DNA of 64,000 nt from Pleurostoma richardsiae (Eukaryota > Ascomycota > Sordariomycetes > Calosphaeriales > Pleurostomataceae), in assembly GCA_030052745.1 (NCBI GenBank), contig JANBVO010000018.1, positions 1-64,000 of the forward strand, given 5' to 3'. Shown here in pieces: positions 1-10,323 of this stretch (its first letter is position 1; every line of letters starts with the position of its first letter). Made by a program: the position numbers and the translations under genes. Under the pieces are notes generated by a model. It was not told where the DNA came from, did not search any database, and saw only the letters and a program-made list of their open reading frames with translations.

Positions 1-786
1 GGTGGGTGTGGGGGGGGGTGTTGGGTGCATTTCGATGCTAAAGAAGAGAGTTACTATATAATATCATTTTGTTGCACCAGGACTAGGATTCATGAACATG
101 ACGTTTCCCACGTGCGACAAAACTACTTTGATTGTCCCCTCGTGTTCAGGCAGGAGATAGGAGAGAGGAGGATCATATTTAGGCTGAGAGGATAGGTAGG
201 CTGGAAGGATTAGGAGGCTAGAGGGATAGGTAGGCTGGGAGGATAGGTAAATTGAGAGAGTAGCTAAAGCAAGAGTTAGTAGTCCAGTAGCACACGCACA
301 GTTTGCGTAGTCAAGTTCAATCGACATGTTTGCGAAGCTGGACTTGCGATGTATCGACATAATACCACTACGCCAAAAGGGAACTTACGTACCATTTGCG
401 CAGGGTCCATTGCTTATCATTGTGCAGGTGACATACTGGAAGCTGCAACAACGGTGTCTGTCGATGAGAGTAGTGCATTCTTTGAGGGAATGGGCTCCGA
501 GCACTTGGAAGGCCTCGTGCATGCATTTTTTACTTTGCATCAACTTTTGAGCACTCAGTTCATTGCGGCTTGGTAATGATTTGCATCCGAAATCAACCTC
601 ATTAACCCCTATCTATAGAAACCTAACCCTAACAAGCTTGGCCGTAGCCCCAATACCCAGAAGGAAGGAAGAAACTGCTCGTGGGACCACTCCAGCGAGG
701 TTGGCCGCAGTCCAAAGATCGAGGGGAAAGGAAGAGGTGCGGACAGGACAACTCCAAGAATGGCCGTAGCCGGAGTCACACGCCAT
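1..786. other. intergenic, no gene recognised
   Basis: This stretch opens with a G-rich run and holds short reading frames that resemble nothing I know. It contains the purine-rich repeat tract at 181-262 and a two-unit telomere-like motif, CCTAACCCTAAC, at 622-633. That motif is too short to mark a real telomere. The recognisable helicase homology starts only near 787. Confidence 0.6.
181..262. repeat. minisatellite-like tract, GGATAGGTAGGCTGG units
   Basis: Degenerate purine-rich units built on GGATAGGTAGGCTGG follow each other with small changes. A related tract with GTAGGTTAGGAAAGTAG units lies at 2,742-2,990 on the same strand. The two tracts bracket the broken helicase. Confidence 0.6.
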
Positions 787-1480
787 ATCCGTCATAAAGT
801 CCGTCACCTGCAGGTGTTCTTCAGAGATTTCGACCATGTTCTCGCTTCTCAGTGAAGATAGTGTCTGTATCCGTCCCAGAGGCAAGCATGAGCTAGCCAA
901 CATAATGCACGCCACGTTCACTTGCCCCCATGGAGATCATCTCGGCTTGCTCAATGTATAGAATGCATTCAAGGAGAAGCAAGACGACTCGACCTTGGAG
1001 GAATTGAAAGAATGGTGCCAAGAGTAGTGGCTCTCCTTCAGCAATCTTTCGAAGGTCCGACCAGACCCTGGAGGATGTCACGTCTAGGATGTGGTCTAAC
1101 GGCATTCTCATCAATTCTGGCGGGATGGACGACTTCATGCAGTTCTCCGAGCGCGTTCGCAGGGCCATCTTAGAAGGGCACTTCATGCAGATGGCTGTCA
1201 AGGGCGGTGGCGACACCTATTTCACCATTGCCGAGAACCAGCCCATCAAATTATCCTCAAAGAGCGTGCTCTGGGGGGCCTGTGTGTCTTCGTATTGTAC
1301 GACACCCTCACTCTTACCGGAAAAGCGGAGATCACCAACGTCATCGGCATCGATTCTGGATTGGCTATTGGAATCAGAAGCCGCCTCTGCCCATATGGAC
1401 AGGCTGCTGGCCAAGTCCAAACCCAACGCCCAAGACAAACTCCCGAACAAGATATTGCAGGCTAGCAAAGCCAATTTCGA
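787..1480 (+). pseudogene. DEAH-box RNA helicase pseudogene, C-terminal part
   Basis: Translating the plus strand gives the C-terminal half of a Prp43/DHX15-type DEAH-box RNA helicase, the ATPase that disassembles spliceosomes and acts in ribosome assembly. Recognisable pieces are CSSEI and SLLSED near 815-860, the winged-helix/ratchet signature HGDHLGLLNVY at about 930-962 (family form HPDGDHLTLLNVYHAF), a KEWCQE segment, and RRAILEGHFMQMAVK near 1,160-1,200 (family form RRALVSGFFMQVA). The frame is broken by at least two stop codons and one frameshift between 955 and 1,075. Similarity fades after about 1,480. The middle of the same kind of helicase lies at 1,690-2,450 on the opposite strand, so this piece appears inverted relative to it. 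The helicase identity is firm; assignment to Prp43 rather than a sister DEAH family is probable. Confidence 0.8.
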
Positions 1481-1689
1481 GAGAAAGGACGCGGCGAGAG
1501 AAATGTATGAAAGTTGAGCTAGTGGGTGACTGTTCTACGTCGCGACCACTGTTTTGACTCCCGATTCAACTTCAAGCGGGAGCGAGGAGACTTGTCTTCC
1601 CTGTTCAGTGAGGCTGCCGTCTGCGCCGAGACATCCAAGGTCCTAGAGCTCCTGGATTAATCAAAACCTATTACTGGGATTAGTGGGCG

Positions 1690-2450
1690 TCAATTTCACA
1701 GATTGGAGGAACCACGTACATTGTCTCGGGTCCGGGGTGGTCGAGGAAGTCAAACTCAAAGGGATTGCGGACCCCGAGGACCTTGAGGTCGACGACGATC
1801 TTCTGGATGTTGCTCTGCATGATTTCCGGATATTCTTGGTCGATTAGATCACGCTTGAACGAATCCTGGGTGTACAGTCGGTAACACTCGCCAGGCTGGG
1901 TGCGACCCGCACAACCCGCTCGCTGACGTGCTGAGGCTCTCGAGGCTGGAGACATGAGGAGACTGTTGACTCGGCATCGAGGGTTGTAGAACATCCGCCG
2001 GACGAGGCCGCAGTCCTACGACGGCATCAGATATGCGGCAAATCACGCAGACGAGAGAAGATACCTACGATGACATAGACGATGCCGTCAATGGTCACGG
2101 ATGTCTCCGCCACGTTGGTCGAAACGATGCACTAGCGCATTGCTGCACCAGAGTCGAGCCGCTTTGTCGCTTGTTGCTGTCCGGCAGAGGACATGGATGC
2201 GTAGAGCGAGACCACCTCCATACCGTCGTCCATGATCTCGTTCCTGATGCCTCTGCAGACATTCTCGACCTCAATCTCGCCCGGCATGAAGATGAGTATG
2301 TCGCCGGCTCCTCGAGCCCCGGTGGATCATGAGAGCGGTTCTCACAGCGGCGACTTGGAAGACTGGGGGTTTGATCATGTTGTAGAATGTCTGCACGGGG
2401 TATGCGGTCTTCGATTGAAGTGGACTGCTGTGAAGTTGACGCGGATCAGC
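1690..2450 (-). pseudogene. DEAH-box RNA helicase pseudogene, middle part
   Basis: The minus strand encodes the second RecA-like domain of a Prp43-type DEAH helicase. From N to C it reads YPVQTFYN near 2,400, AAVRTALMIH, GDILIFMPGE, the motif V region STNVAETSVTIDGI near 2,095, then YNPRCRVNSLLMSP and motif VI as QRAGCAGRTQPGECYRLYT near 1,900 (normal form QRAGRAGRT, so one arginine is replaced by cysteine). It ends with FDFLDHPGPETM near 1,720. A typical 53-nt intron, 2,016-2,068, with GTAGGT donor and CGTAG acceptor still sits before the YNP block, so the copy arose at DNA level and not from mRNA. An in-frame stop precedes motif V. The N-terminal RecA domain with Walker A and the DEAH box was not found in the window. 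Confidence 0.85.
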
Positions 2451-3359
2451 TGCCGACAAGAGTGATGGACTGCCCCCATCTTCGCTCCTTCCTTCTGCGC
2501 TTTGCCGTTCCTGCATATTCAAGGAGCAAGGCCATTACCGCATTCGGCATAGTTGTAGCGAGGGCTCTCCAACTGGGCAAAGCGCGACGGCACAATGGTC
2601 TGTAGCTTAGCTGATCTGGACGCGAGGCTGAAAAAGTGGCTGGGAACGCGGATAACGGTGGCCGGTGGCGTCGGACACGGAATGCATCGGCCGATCTTGT
2701 CGCCTGAGAAGACGGCGCGCGTGTCCGCTTCGTAAATAGAGCATTCAGTTAGAAGAGTAGCGAAGTTATAAGAGTAGATAAGTTAGAACAGTGGGTAGAT
2801 TAGGATAGTAGATAAGTCGGGAAAGTAGGTAATTTGAGAGAACAGGTAGGTTAGGCGGACACGTAAGTTAAAAGAGTAGGTAAATTAAGAAAGGAAGTGT
2901 GTTATAATAGAGGGTAGGTTAGGAAAGTAGGTAGGTTAGGAAAGTAGGTAGGTTAGGAAAGTAGGTAGGTTAGGAAAGTAGGCAGATAAAGAGAGCAGAT
3001 GGGCGAAAAGATAGGTAAGAGTGGCAGTAAATGTATAGACACAAGATATGGTAGCCATGTCTCCTGTCTAATATATGACAAGGCATCATGCATGTCATGA
3101 GCAGAAGATGTTACATGGAGAGGAGTGGCCCTCAAAGATGTATGATGATCATCGGAGATATTGCCAGAGTTTGTTCACGGCCTCGGGAACTAAGTCAGAG
3201 GTCCCTGTAGTACAAGCGAACACACGGCATACAAGGCATAGAAACATGGCGGCTCATGAATTGTTTTAGCACACGACGACCGCCCAGAAAGAACGTCGTT
3301 GTCCGGAGAGCCACTGCATAACTGAGGAGGCTACAACAAGGGCATCCACCACCTCCACT
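2451..3359. other. intergenic with minisatellite tract
   Basis: No gene is recognised. The central part is the repeat tract at 2,742-2,990; the rest is unique sequence between the helicase fragment and the 3' end of the MFS gene. Confidence 0.6.
2742..2990. repeat. minisatellite with four perfect 17-bp units
   Basis: A run of AG-rich units with TAGGT/TTAGG cores. Four consecutive identical copies of the 17-mer GTAGGTTAGGAAAGTAG occupy 2,914-2,981, preceded by about 170 bp of diverged units. Perfect copies at one edge and diverged ones at the other suggest recent local expansion. Confidence 0.85.
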
Positions 3360-5041
3360 CTAATACCGGTACCTGAATCCCGCCGTCTGCCAGTCCGTAA
3401 CATCCTCGTAGTCTTCCGAGCGTAGCTCCACCTCGTTGACGACCTCAGCCACGTTCCTGTCCGTGCCGTTGATCTCCACGACCTTGCCGCCGCCGACGGC
3501 GCCCGACGCGCCGGCACTTCCCTCGAAGCCCTCGCGGCGTGACCGGCGCCTGTTCTCGAACTGCAAGTAAGTGCGCAGGAGCACTGCCAGCAGCACGGCC
3601 AGCGCGTAGCAGATCATGATGGTGCGGAAGGCAGTGTTGTACGTGGGCTCCTCACTCGTCTTGAAGAAGTGCGGGCCCGCGATGTTGCCGGCACAGTAGG
3701 CGAGGAACAGCAGGGCAGTGACGGTCATCTTCTTGGTCACGCCGCGGTAGTTGGCCTGCACAAGCGAGAGGGCCAGGGGCATGGCTGCGGGGCCGGTGCT
3801 GAGCAGGAAGTAACCGAAGAGCTGCACACCCTTAGAAGTGTGTTCACGAGAGTAAATAAGCGCACTTCCGACGACGCAGGGCAGCACGGCCGCCACGATG
3901 AGCAGGCAATTGGCTTGGCGGAAGCGGCCAGCAAGGTAGCCAGTGCCCATGATGACGGAGGCGGAGAGCAGCGAGTAGGGGATGTTGATGAGCGTGCTCT
4001 GCAGGCTGGTGAAGCCGAAGGACTTGATGACCAGGTTGGCAAAGTTCTGGGTGCCGCCGTTGGGGATCTGGGTCACAATCTCAAGGCCAAAGACAAACCA
4101 GGTCTTGGGGTCCATCAGGCACTCGAGCACCTGCTCCCACTTCCAGTGCGTCTTCTCCGTTGAGCCTGTGCCGGCGATGACAGCCCGATCTGCAGCGAAC
4201 TGCCGCTCTTCCGGGGTCAGAAAGCGCGCACTCGAGATGCGGTCCGGCAGGAGGAACCACATGAGGAAGCCCCAAAGGAACGTGGCCACTCCGAGGATGA
4301 TATACATCCACCGCCAGGGGCCAACCTTATCCCCTATATGACCGCACCCAAAGGCTAACAGGGACGCAATCATGCCCCCAACACTGTTTCCACTGAACCA
4401 AATGCCGGTCCTGAATGGTATTTCATCACGGGTATACCATGTGGTGGTGATGAACATGAATGCGGGTGTGATGGTGGCCTCGACAACGCCGAGGAGGAAG
4501 CGCACGGCGAGCAGGCCGCCATAATTAGTGCACGCGGCTGTCAGCGCCACCACCGCGCCCCAAACAAAGGTATTAGCGGTCATATACCGCGCAACGGGCA
4601 GCCGGGCGATGAGGATTGTGGTCGGGTACTCCCAGAAGAAGTACCCGAAGTAGAAGATAGACGACACCCAGCTGTAATCCTCGCCCTTGAGATGCTGTAC
4701 GACTTCAGTCAGCAAGTGGAAAATGATGGCAAAGATCCCTCCGAGTTGTGGGACAAGAAGGAGAAGCTTACCGTATCAGTCCTCAGACCGAAGACAGAGG
4801 CGCTGGACAGAATGGTCTTGTCCATGAAGTTGAACATGTACGTAACGAAGAGCAGCGGGATCAGGGTGTAGTCGATCTTGCGGAGAACCCGCTTAGCCAT
4901 CGCAGCATTGCTGCCGACCTGGCTGACCTCTGCTGGTCTCTCCTCGGGGGGCGCCATCTCGTCGTCTAAACGCCTGAACGGGTTGCTTCTAGTGAACTTG
5001 GAGCGGAAGTTGAACCTCAGCCCCCGCAGCGAGGGCATCAC
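3360..5041 (-). CDS. MFS carrier, allantoate permease (Dal5) family
   Basis: Predicted 534-residue plasma-membrane transporter of the anion:cation symporter branch of the MFS, which in fungi moves allantoate, nicotinate and other organic anions. Exons are 5,041-4,772 and 4,694-3,360; the 77-nt intron has a GTAAGC donor and CTGAC branch site, and splicing joins VFGLRTDT to HLKGEDYSWVSS in phase. Exon 1 carries a cytosolic tail and the first membrane segment with the family block RKIDYTLIPLLF. Exon 2 shows SSIFYFGYFFWEYP, the loop RFLLGVVEATITPAF and TTWYTRDEIPFRTG, all typical of Dal5 homologues, followed by the remaining membrane segments and a charged C-terminal tail. The exact substrate cannot be read from sequence. 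It is transcribed divergently from the 2EXR gene across 881 bp. Confidence 0.92.
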
Positions 5042-5922
5042 GCCGGGCTCAGAGGCTTCTTTATGGATCCTCGCTGTGTCTGGCTACCAACTCAATGCCT
5101 GCCGGAGGTTCTCGCCCTTATCTCTGCTCCACTCTCTCGTGTCGCCGTCTATCGGAGGGTCCCGCGATTGTGTGGGCGACATGAGTCGAGGTTTTTACGT
5201 GAGGATGGGTTTGCCCCCTGCCTAGCGCGCTGATAAGGCGAGGTGCTTAGTCTAGATCTTTGGCGGCCGGCCACCGTCTTTTCTTGGTTGCTTGGCACAG
5301 GGTCGTTGCAGGATTCGGCCCCGGGAAGGCTACTGTAACTGACTGGCTGCGACTACCGGAGCCCAAAACGGAACGCCGTGCATCCCCACCCTTTCGGGAA
5401 TCCATTCCCGATGCCGTCTAATTCCCCGGGCTTGGCCGCGGGAAACTCCTTGAGGGACAACCGTGGTAATACAGCATGGCATCATGGCGAAGGAAGAAAT
5501 GAGGCTGATAATGGGAAGAGAATGCTGTCTTTGGCTTTGGCCAAGTCAAATTGTCGAAGTCCCTCGGGCTTTGACAAAGGTACGTTTGGTGCTGATGGAC
5601 TGAGCCACCGAGCCGCAACAGCACAACGGACAATCATGACTGCGTCAGACAAAGGAAATAGACATCGGCATTCATTGTTAAGACTAAAACCAGCTGTTGA
5701 AGTCAGGATGCAAGACAGGCTTCTACTCAAGGGCGTGCTGGCTAGACAGGTTGCGCTCTCTTTGTTTCCATTAATAGATTTGGACTCGACCGCTGCGGCA
5801 TATCCGTCACTGAAATATGAAAAGAAGCTTCACAGATTTTAAAGAGCTACCCACTCCCCGTCCTTTCGAGATGTTAAGAGACGTGTTAACAGACATTAAA
5901 TTACCGATGTCAATCTCATTCA
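5042..5922. other. divergent promoter region, no gene recognised
   Basis: 881 bp between the 5' ends of the MFS carrier and the 2EXR gene. Reading frames here give low-complexity, non-conserved translations. I see no strong promoter element. Confidence 0.5.
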
Positions 5923-6740
5923 ATGGCTCCAAACAGTATCTTACAGGCAGGTGGTATGTCCTCTTCAAGCCGGGGCACAAATATTGGATGCTCGGGGGTT
6001 TGCTAACGTAGGTGGTTCCAGAAGCGGCATCGTCGACCAAGGTGTTCCCGCTCTTTCGTCTCCTGCCCCCGGAGCTGCGTCTCCAAATATGGGAGGCAAC
6101 CTGGCCGGAACCTCGAGTTATCGAGATAACCAGTCACCCAGGAACGAAGGATCAAGCTGAACCCGTCCCTGGAGGCTGTACTAATGTAGTCCTCCGCACT
6201 ATTACGGGAATATCCACGTGGCTGCAAACGGACTTCGACGGTCCTCATCCTGGACCGAACCCTCGGGAAGAAGCATGTCGTGACCCCGTCGGTCTCCGTA
6301 TCTGCTTCGAGTCCAGAATTCACACACTCAACACTTACAGGAGGTTCCACCATTTGCGTTCAGGATTCGGTCCATTCTACTTCAACCCGAGCCGCGATAT
6401 CTTGGCATGTACTACCTCGTCTTATACCTGCCAACGACGAGACGCCATCGAACAAGCCTACGGCTACGACGTGATCCAATCTATACAAAATGTCCTCATT
6501 CCCGTCTTCCCTTTCGGAGCACCTGAGTTCCAAATATACTGTCAGGAAGTTCTGGAGGCGTTTCCAGGAGCCCAGGACCTCAGAGTCCTGATAGAAAGCT
6601 ATGAACACCTAAAGCATCCCGAGATAGGATCTGAGCAGCCCGGCAGGTGGGCTAGGGAGCTCTCAGAGATCTTTTCCAGGAGCTCCGGCAATAGGAAACC
6701 GGCAATTACATTCATAGACCGATCATGCAATGTGTACTGA
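5923..6740 (+). CDS. 2EXR domain protein
   Basis: Predicted 249-residue protein of the fungal 2EXR family, of unknown biochemical function and abundant in plant-associated ascomycetes. Exons are 5,923-5,953 and 6,022-6,740. The second exon has no ATG before the conserved core, so a short first exon is needed: ATG at 5,923, donor GTATGT at 5,954, branch GCTAAC near 6,002 and acceptor CCAG at 6,021 give the phase-correct start MAPNSILQAGEAASS. The 2EXR signature follows at once as FPLFRLLPPELRLQIW with WPEPRVIEI, then a mixed alpha/beta remainder with GFGPFYFNPSRDIL. No signal peptide or membrane segment is visible. Family membership is solid; the first exon is inferred from splice signals. Confidence 0.8.
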
Positions 6741-7127
6741 TAGCGCTTTTGGGATATTAGAGGCAATGGACCAGACTAGCACCACAAGTCTGAGGCGACT
6801 CCGACGGAGTACGATGGCGTGAATCGCAGACTGCCAACCTTAGCAATAGACATTATTCAATCCATTCTCTTTCCATGAAGGACATTCGCCGACGCCGGCG
6901 GGATCCGCTCACCTCGCCCATCCCGCACAGCCCACATGGCTTGGCATTCAACGGTGCGGGATGCTAACTGCGTAGCGGTGCCTTAGCGCACGAGGGCCTT
7001 ACAAGCCCTGAGAAGCCTTGCAGCCCCAGGGGCAGCGCTCGCTTTCAACTACTCATGACGGCGGAGAGGAGGCACACCACGACATTCTCACCAGGTGATC
7101 GGGAGACACCCGCCGCACTCTCTCGTC
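6741..7127. other. intergenic, tandem gene spacer
   Basis: 387 bp between the stop of the 2EXR gene and the ATG of the deaminase. No gene or clear element was seen. Confidence 0.5.
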
Positions 7128-8225
7128 ATGAACGGCCTCGCCATCTCCCCCTTCATCGCCGCCCTACCCAAGGTCGAGCTGCACATCCACATCGAGGGCA
7201 CCCTCTCGCCCTCGCTCCGCTGGAAACTCGCCAAACGCAACGGAGTGCCTCTAGCATATCCTACATACGATGCGCTCCTCGACTCCTACAAAATCACTTT
7301 CAACCACAGGCCCGAGCTCAATGGCCGGCAGCCGGGCGTGCCAACCTTCCTGGAGGCCTACTTCGCTGGCTGCGAGGTGTTGCACACCGAGGACGACTTC
7401 TACGAGATGGCCATGGAGTACCTCGCCCGCTGCGCCGCCATGAACGTGCGCTACTGCGAGCCCTTCTTCGATATACAAGCCCACACGCGCCGCGGCGTGC
7501 CCGCCAAGGCCGTTCTGGATGGGTACTTACGGGCTCAACGCGACGGCCGCGAGCGGTACGGCGTCGCCTCGAATTGGATCTTCTGTTTCATCCGGGACGA
7601 GCCGGTGGCGGACGGGTTAGCCGCGTACGACGTGGCGCGGCCGTGGGCCGGAGGGAAGGTGGAGGGCGGGAAAGGTCTGTTCCACGCCGTCGGGCTCGCG
7701 AGCAACGCGTACGAGCGGCCGCCCATGCTGTTCGAGGAGGGGTTCCTGCGGGCGGGCAGGGACGGGCTGCACGTAACCATGCACTGCGACTTCGGGCAGA
7801 AGGACACGAACGCGCACGTCCGGGAGGCGGTCTTCTCCGTGCGCAGCGGCCTAGGGTCAGAGAGGATAGATCACGGACTCGACGCGGCAGACGACCCCGA
7901 GCTGGTGCGGGGGCTGAAGGAGAGAGGGATTGGTCTCACGCTGTGCCCACACGCGTACCACCGGCGGACGGCAACCGAGGTCCTGTTTCCCAAGATACGG
8001 AGGTTATGGGACGAGGGGGTCAAGTTCTGCATTGCGAGCGACGACCCGGTGTACATGCACGACGTGTGGATTGATGGGAACATGCAGAAGGTATACACAT
8101 ATTGCAGCTTCTCCAAGACAGATATGGTGCTGTTGGCTAGGAATGGTATCGAGATGTCCTGGGCGGACGCAGATACTAAGAGTAGTATTATGAGCGAGCT
8201 ATATGCGATAGATACTACGGAGTAG
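7128..8225 (+). CDS. adenosine/adenine deaminase family amidohydrolase
   Basis: Intronless gene for a 365-residue member of the adenosine deaminase superfamily: metal-dependent TIM-barrel enzymes that hydrolyse the exocyclic amine of adenosine, adenine or related heterocycles. The ATG at 7,128 is the first in the conserved frame. The metal-binding HxH lies in PKVELHIHIEGTL at about residues 15-27, the ERIDHG strand is near 257-262, and the late metal ligand is in ASDDPVYMHD near 310-319. The segment that usually reads HAGE is instead MHCDFGQKDTNAH, and the usual CPTSN is CPHAY. It could therefore act on adenine, a modified purine or another amino-heterocycle rather than adenosine. No signal peptide is seen, so it is probably cytosolic. 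The neighbouring sugar transporter is convergent with it. Confidence 0.85.
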   Translation: MNGLAISPFIAALPKVELHIHIEGTLSPSLRWKLAKRNGVPLAYPTYDALLDSYKITFNHRPELNGRQPGVPTFLEAYFAGCEVLHTEDDFYEMAMEYLARCAAMNVRYCEPFFDIQAHTRRGVPAKAVLDGYLRAQRDGRERYGVASNWIFCFIRDEPVADGLAAYDVARPWAGGKVEGGKGLFHAVGLASNAYERPPMLFEEGFLRAGRDGLHVTMHCDFGQKDTNAHVREAVFSVRSGLGSERIDHGLDAADDPELVRGLKERGIGLTLCPHAYHRRTATEVLFPKIRRLWDEGVKFCIASDDPVYMHDVWIDGNMQKVYTYCSFSKTDMVLLARNGIEMSWADADTKSSIMSELYAIDTTE

Positions 8226-8228
8226 TAT
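8212..8228. repeat. 17-bp perfect inverted repeat over a stop codon
   Basis: ATACTAC and GTAGTAT flank a central GGA. The palindrome covers the last codons and the TAG stop of the deaminase gene and contains the 9-mer TACGGAGTA, which recurs elsewhere in the window. Confidence 0.7.
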
Positions 8229-8411
8229 AGAGGGAGTGAGAAAAAAAGGACTGGATAGAAGCAGTGGATGTTTCTCGGCACTGTCTCCAACCTGTCCAAA
8301 CGGTGTTCCAAACCCAGCGTTTGCCATTCTAAGAGCAGAGAAAACAGCTTCGTAGACCGAATCATGGGTCAGTGAGGGGCAGGTTCACGATGTGTCAGCG
8401 ACGCTCGCGCC

Positions 8412-10323
8412 TTACGCCATGTGAGCCTTTTCATCACCACTTTGTATCACCCCAACCTCTTCGGCCAGTTGCTGCTCAAGCACTCCGGTATCAATGAATT
8501 CCTTTTCTTGCAACACTTTATGCAAGTCAGGAACAGAAGAATGCTTGTTCCCTTCGAAAATGGCGTCTATTTCCTCAAGAGTCTTGCCTTTCGTCTCGAC
8601 CCAGAAGACCGCCTGTAGCCGCCGTTAGTAAAAGGAACAGCAGGGCCTTGAAGCACATGTTACTCACGATGAGGCCAGCAATTACGATGTCCCAGGAAGC
8701 ATTGACCATGTACATCTTCCAACCGATGTTGTCGAGACCGATGGGCATGATGAACACAAAGACAAGACTGCCACGCGTCAGATTAAAGCCAGGTACCCAG
8801 GGGAGAGAGCTGAAACTTACGCAAAGCCGTTCAGAGCGAAGCTGGAGACGGCGAGGCCGTTGGCCCGAATGGAGTAGTTCATAACCTCTGGTGGGTAAAG
8901 ATAAAGCAGAGGCGTCCAAGCGATGGAGTAAAAGCCTTGAAATAGGAACATCACGGCAACGTCACCGTATATGAGGCTGTGCGACGCGCCGTCGGGATTA
9001 TCGGCGTACATCTTTGACAAGCCGCCGATGATGAAGAGGCATGCAATCAGAAGGATCTCGGACAGGATTGCAGTCGGCTTCCGCCCCCAGTTGGCAGCGA
9101 GGTGCGTCCCCGCAAGCGAGCAAGCGAGACACCAGACGTTGAGGACGACATTCTGTAACGTTGGTGAGCGAGGGCTGAGAGGGATAGGAGAAGAGCGGGG
9201 ACTCACGGCCTTGAGCTGATCGTTCGAGTCAGTGATTCCTGCAGTATCAAGTTCGTTTCCGAGGTAGTACGAGGCGATGATGTTGCCGGCAATGCAGGAA
9301 AACGGCCCTGGCGACATGCCGATCAGAAGGCGCTTCCTGGCAACAGGCGTCCTCACGATTTCCATGGGACTCATTGTCCGCCCCTCCCCTTTCTCCCATT
9401 CCAGAGTGTCCAAGATCTCCTTGTAGACAGTAAGGACAATTGGATGCGATTCATCCCCGTTGGCGTTCGTCTGCGCAACAACCTCCCGTGCAGCTTCATA
9501 GTAGCCCTCGTGGATGAGCCAGCGAGGAGATTCGGGACTGTCTCGTCAGTGGCTAGCACTGAATAATGCGGGAAGAGACTGGGACGGAGCTAGTTCCTTA
9601 CATGAATGGCAGGATTATGATGCAGAGCAGCGAGAATATCCCCTGGAACAAAGAAGGGGCGCGCCATGCCCACGTGGACTGCCATTGACCGGTCCCTAGG
9701 GTTATACCTGCAGCGATGAGGGCGCCAACACTGCGGCGATCAGTCTTATGCACCGGTCCAGTCATTGTATGAGGGTGCATCTCACTAGTAGAAGTCATTC
9801 AGCAGTCCGACGCCCCATGCCCGCCACCGATTGTTGAAAGTCTCAGAGAGGTACACTCCCGCAGCGATTCCAGAGACGGCAGACCCGAAACCGAGGATGA
9901 TGCGCGCAATGACAAACATGGCGATATTCTGCGCCGCAGTCTGAAGCAGGACCCCAATGAGGGTTGCCGCCGAGCCCCAAAAGATCGCCGGGCGACGGCC
10001 CAGGCGGTCGGCGGCGACGCCTGATACCAGGGGGCCGAAGAAGCCACCAATGAAAACTGAGGCCGTATTGAGTCCCGTGGTTGCTGCGTTCAGGTTGAAG
10101 TAGTCAGTGTAGGAGGGCAAAATGTTGAGGCCGTTCATCATGGAGCCATCGTAGCCACCCGTCTTCAAGTTGTTAGCTATGACGAGCTCATGAGCTGGTG
10201 GTAAATCTGGCTCACCGAAGACTGCACGACGGAGCAGAAAAGGAGTAGTACGGACAGGGTGACAGTTGATTGGGGCACCCATGCGGGCATCCACGTCCCC
10301 GTCGCTCTCGACTTCTTGAGCAT
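8412..10323 (-). CDS. MFS sugar transporter (lactose permease type)
   Basis: Predicted 525-residue sugar:proton symporter of the plasma membrane. Seven exons are 10,323-10,216; 10,162-9,786; 9,730-9,602; 9,537-9,207; 9,152-8,821; 8,767-8,668; 8,612-8,412. All junctions use GT-AG and keep phase. Signatures in order: GGYDGSMMNGL in helix 1, the GRR loop as DRLGRRP, RIILGFGSAVSGIAAGVYLSE for the R-x-G-x-G helix, the central PESPRWL motif near residue 210, NWGRKPT as the second RxGRR-like loop, and the C-terminal VETKGKTLEEID motif after helix 12. Twelve helices are expected. The substrate is probably a mono- or disaccharide but cannot be fixed from sequence. It is tail-to-tail with the deaminase, 186 bp apart. 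Confidence 0.93.

Noticed and set aside
622-633. Telomere or subtelomere boundary
   Set aside because: Only two CCTAA/CCCTAA-like units are present, and a similar two-unit motif occurs at 22,071 within normal sequence.
7055-8074. 339-codon ORF overlapping the deaminase in another frame
   Set aside because: It is an Arg-rich shadow of the conserved deaminase frame.
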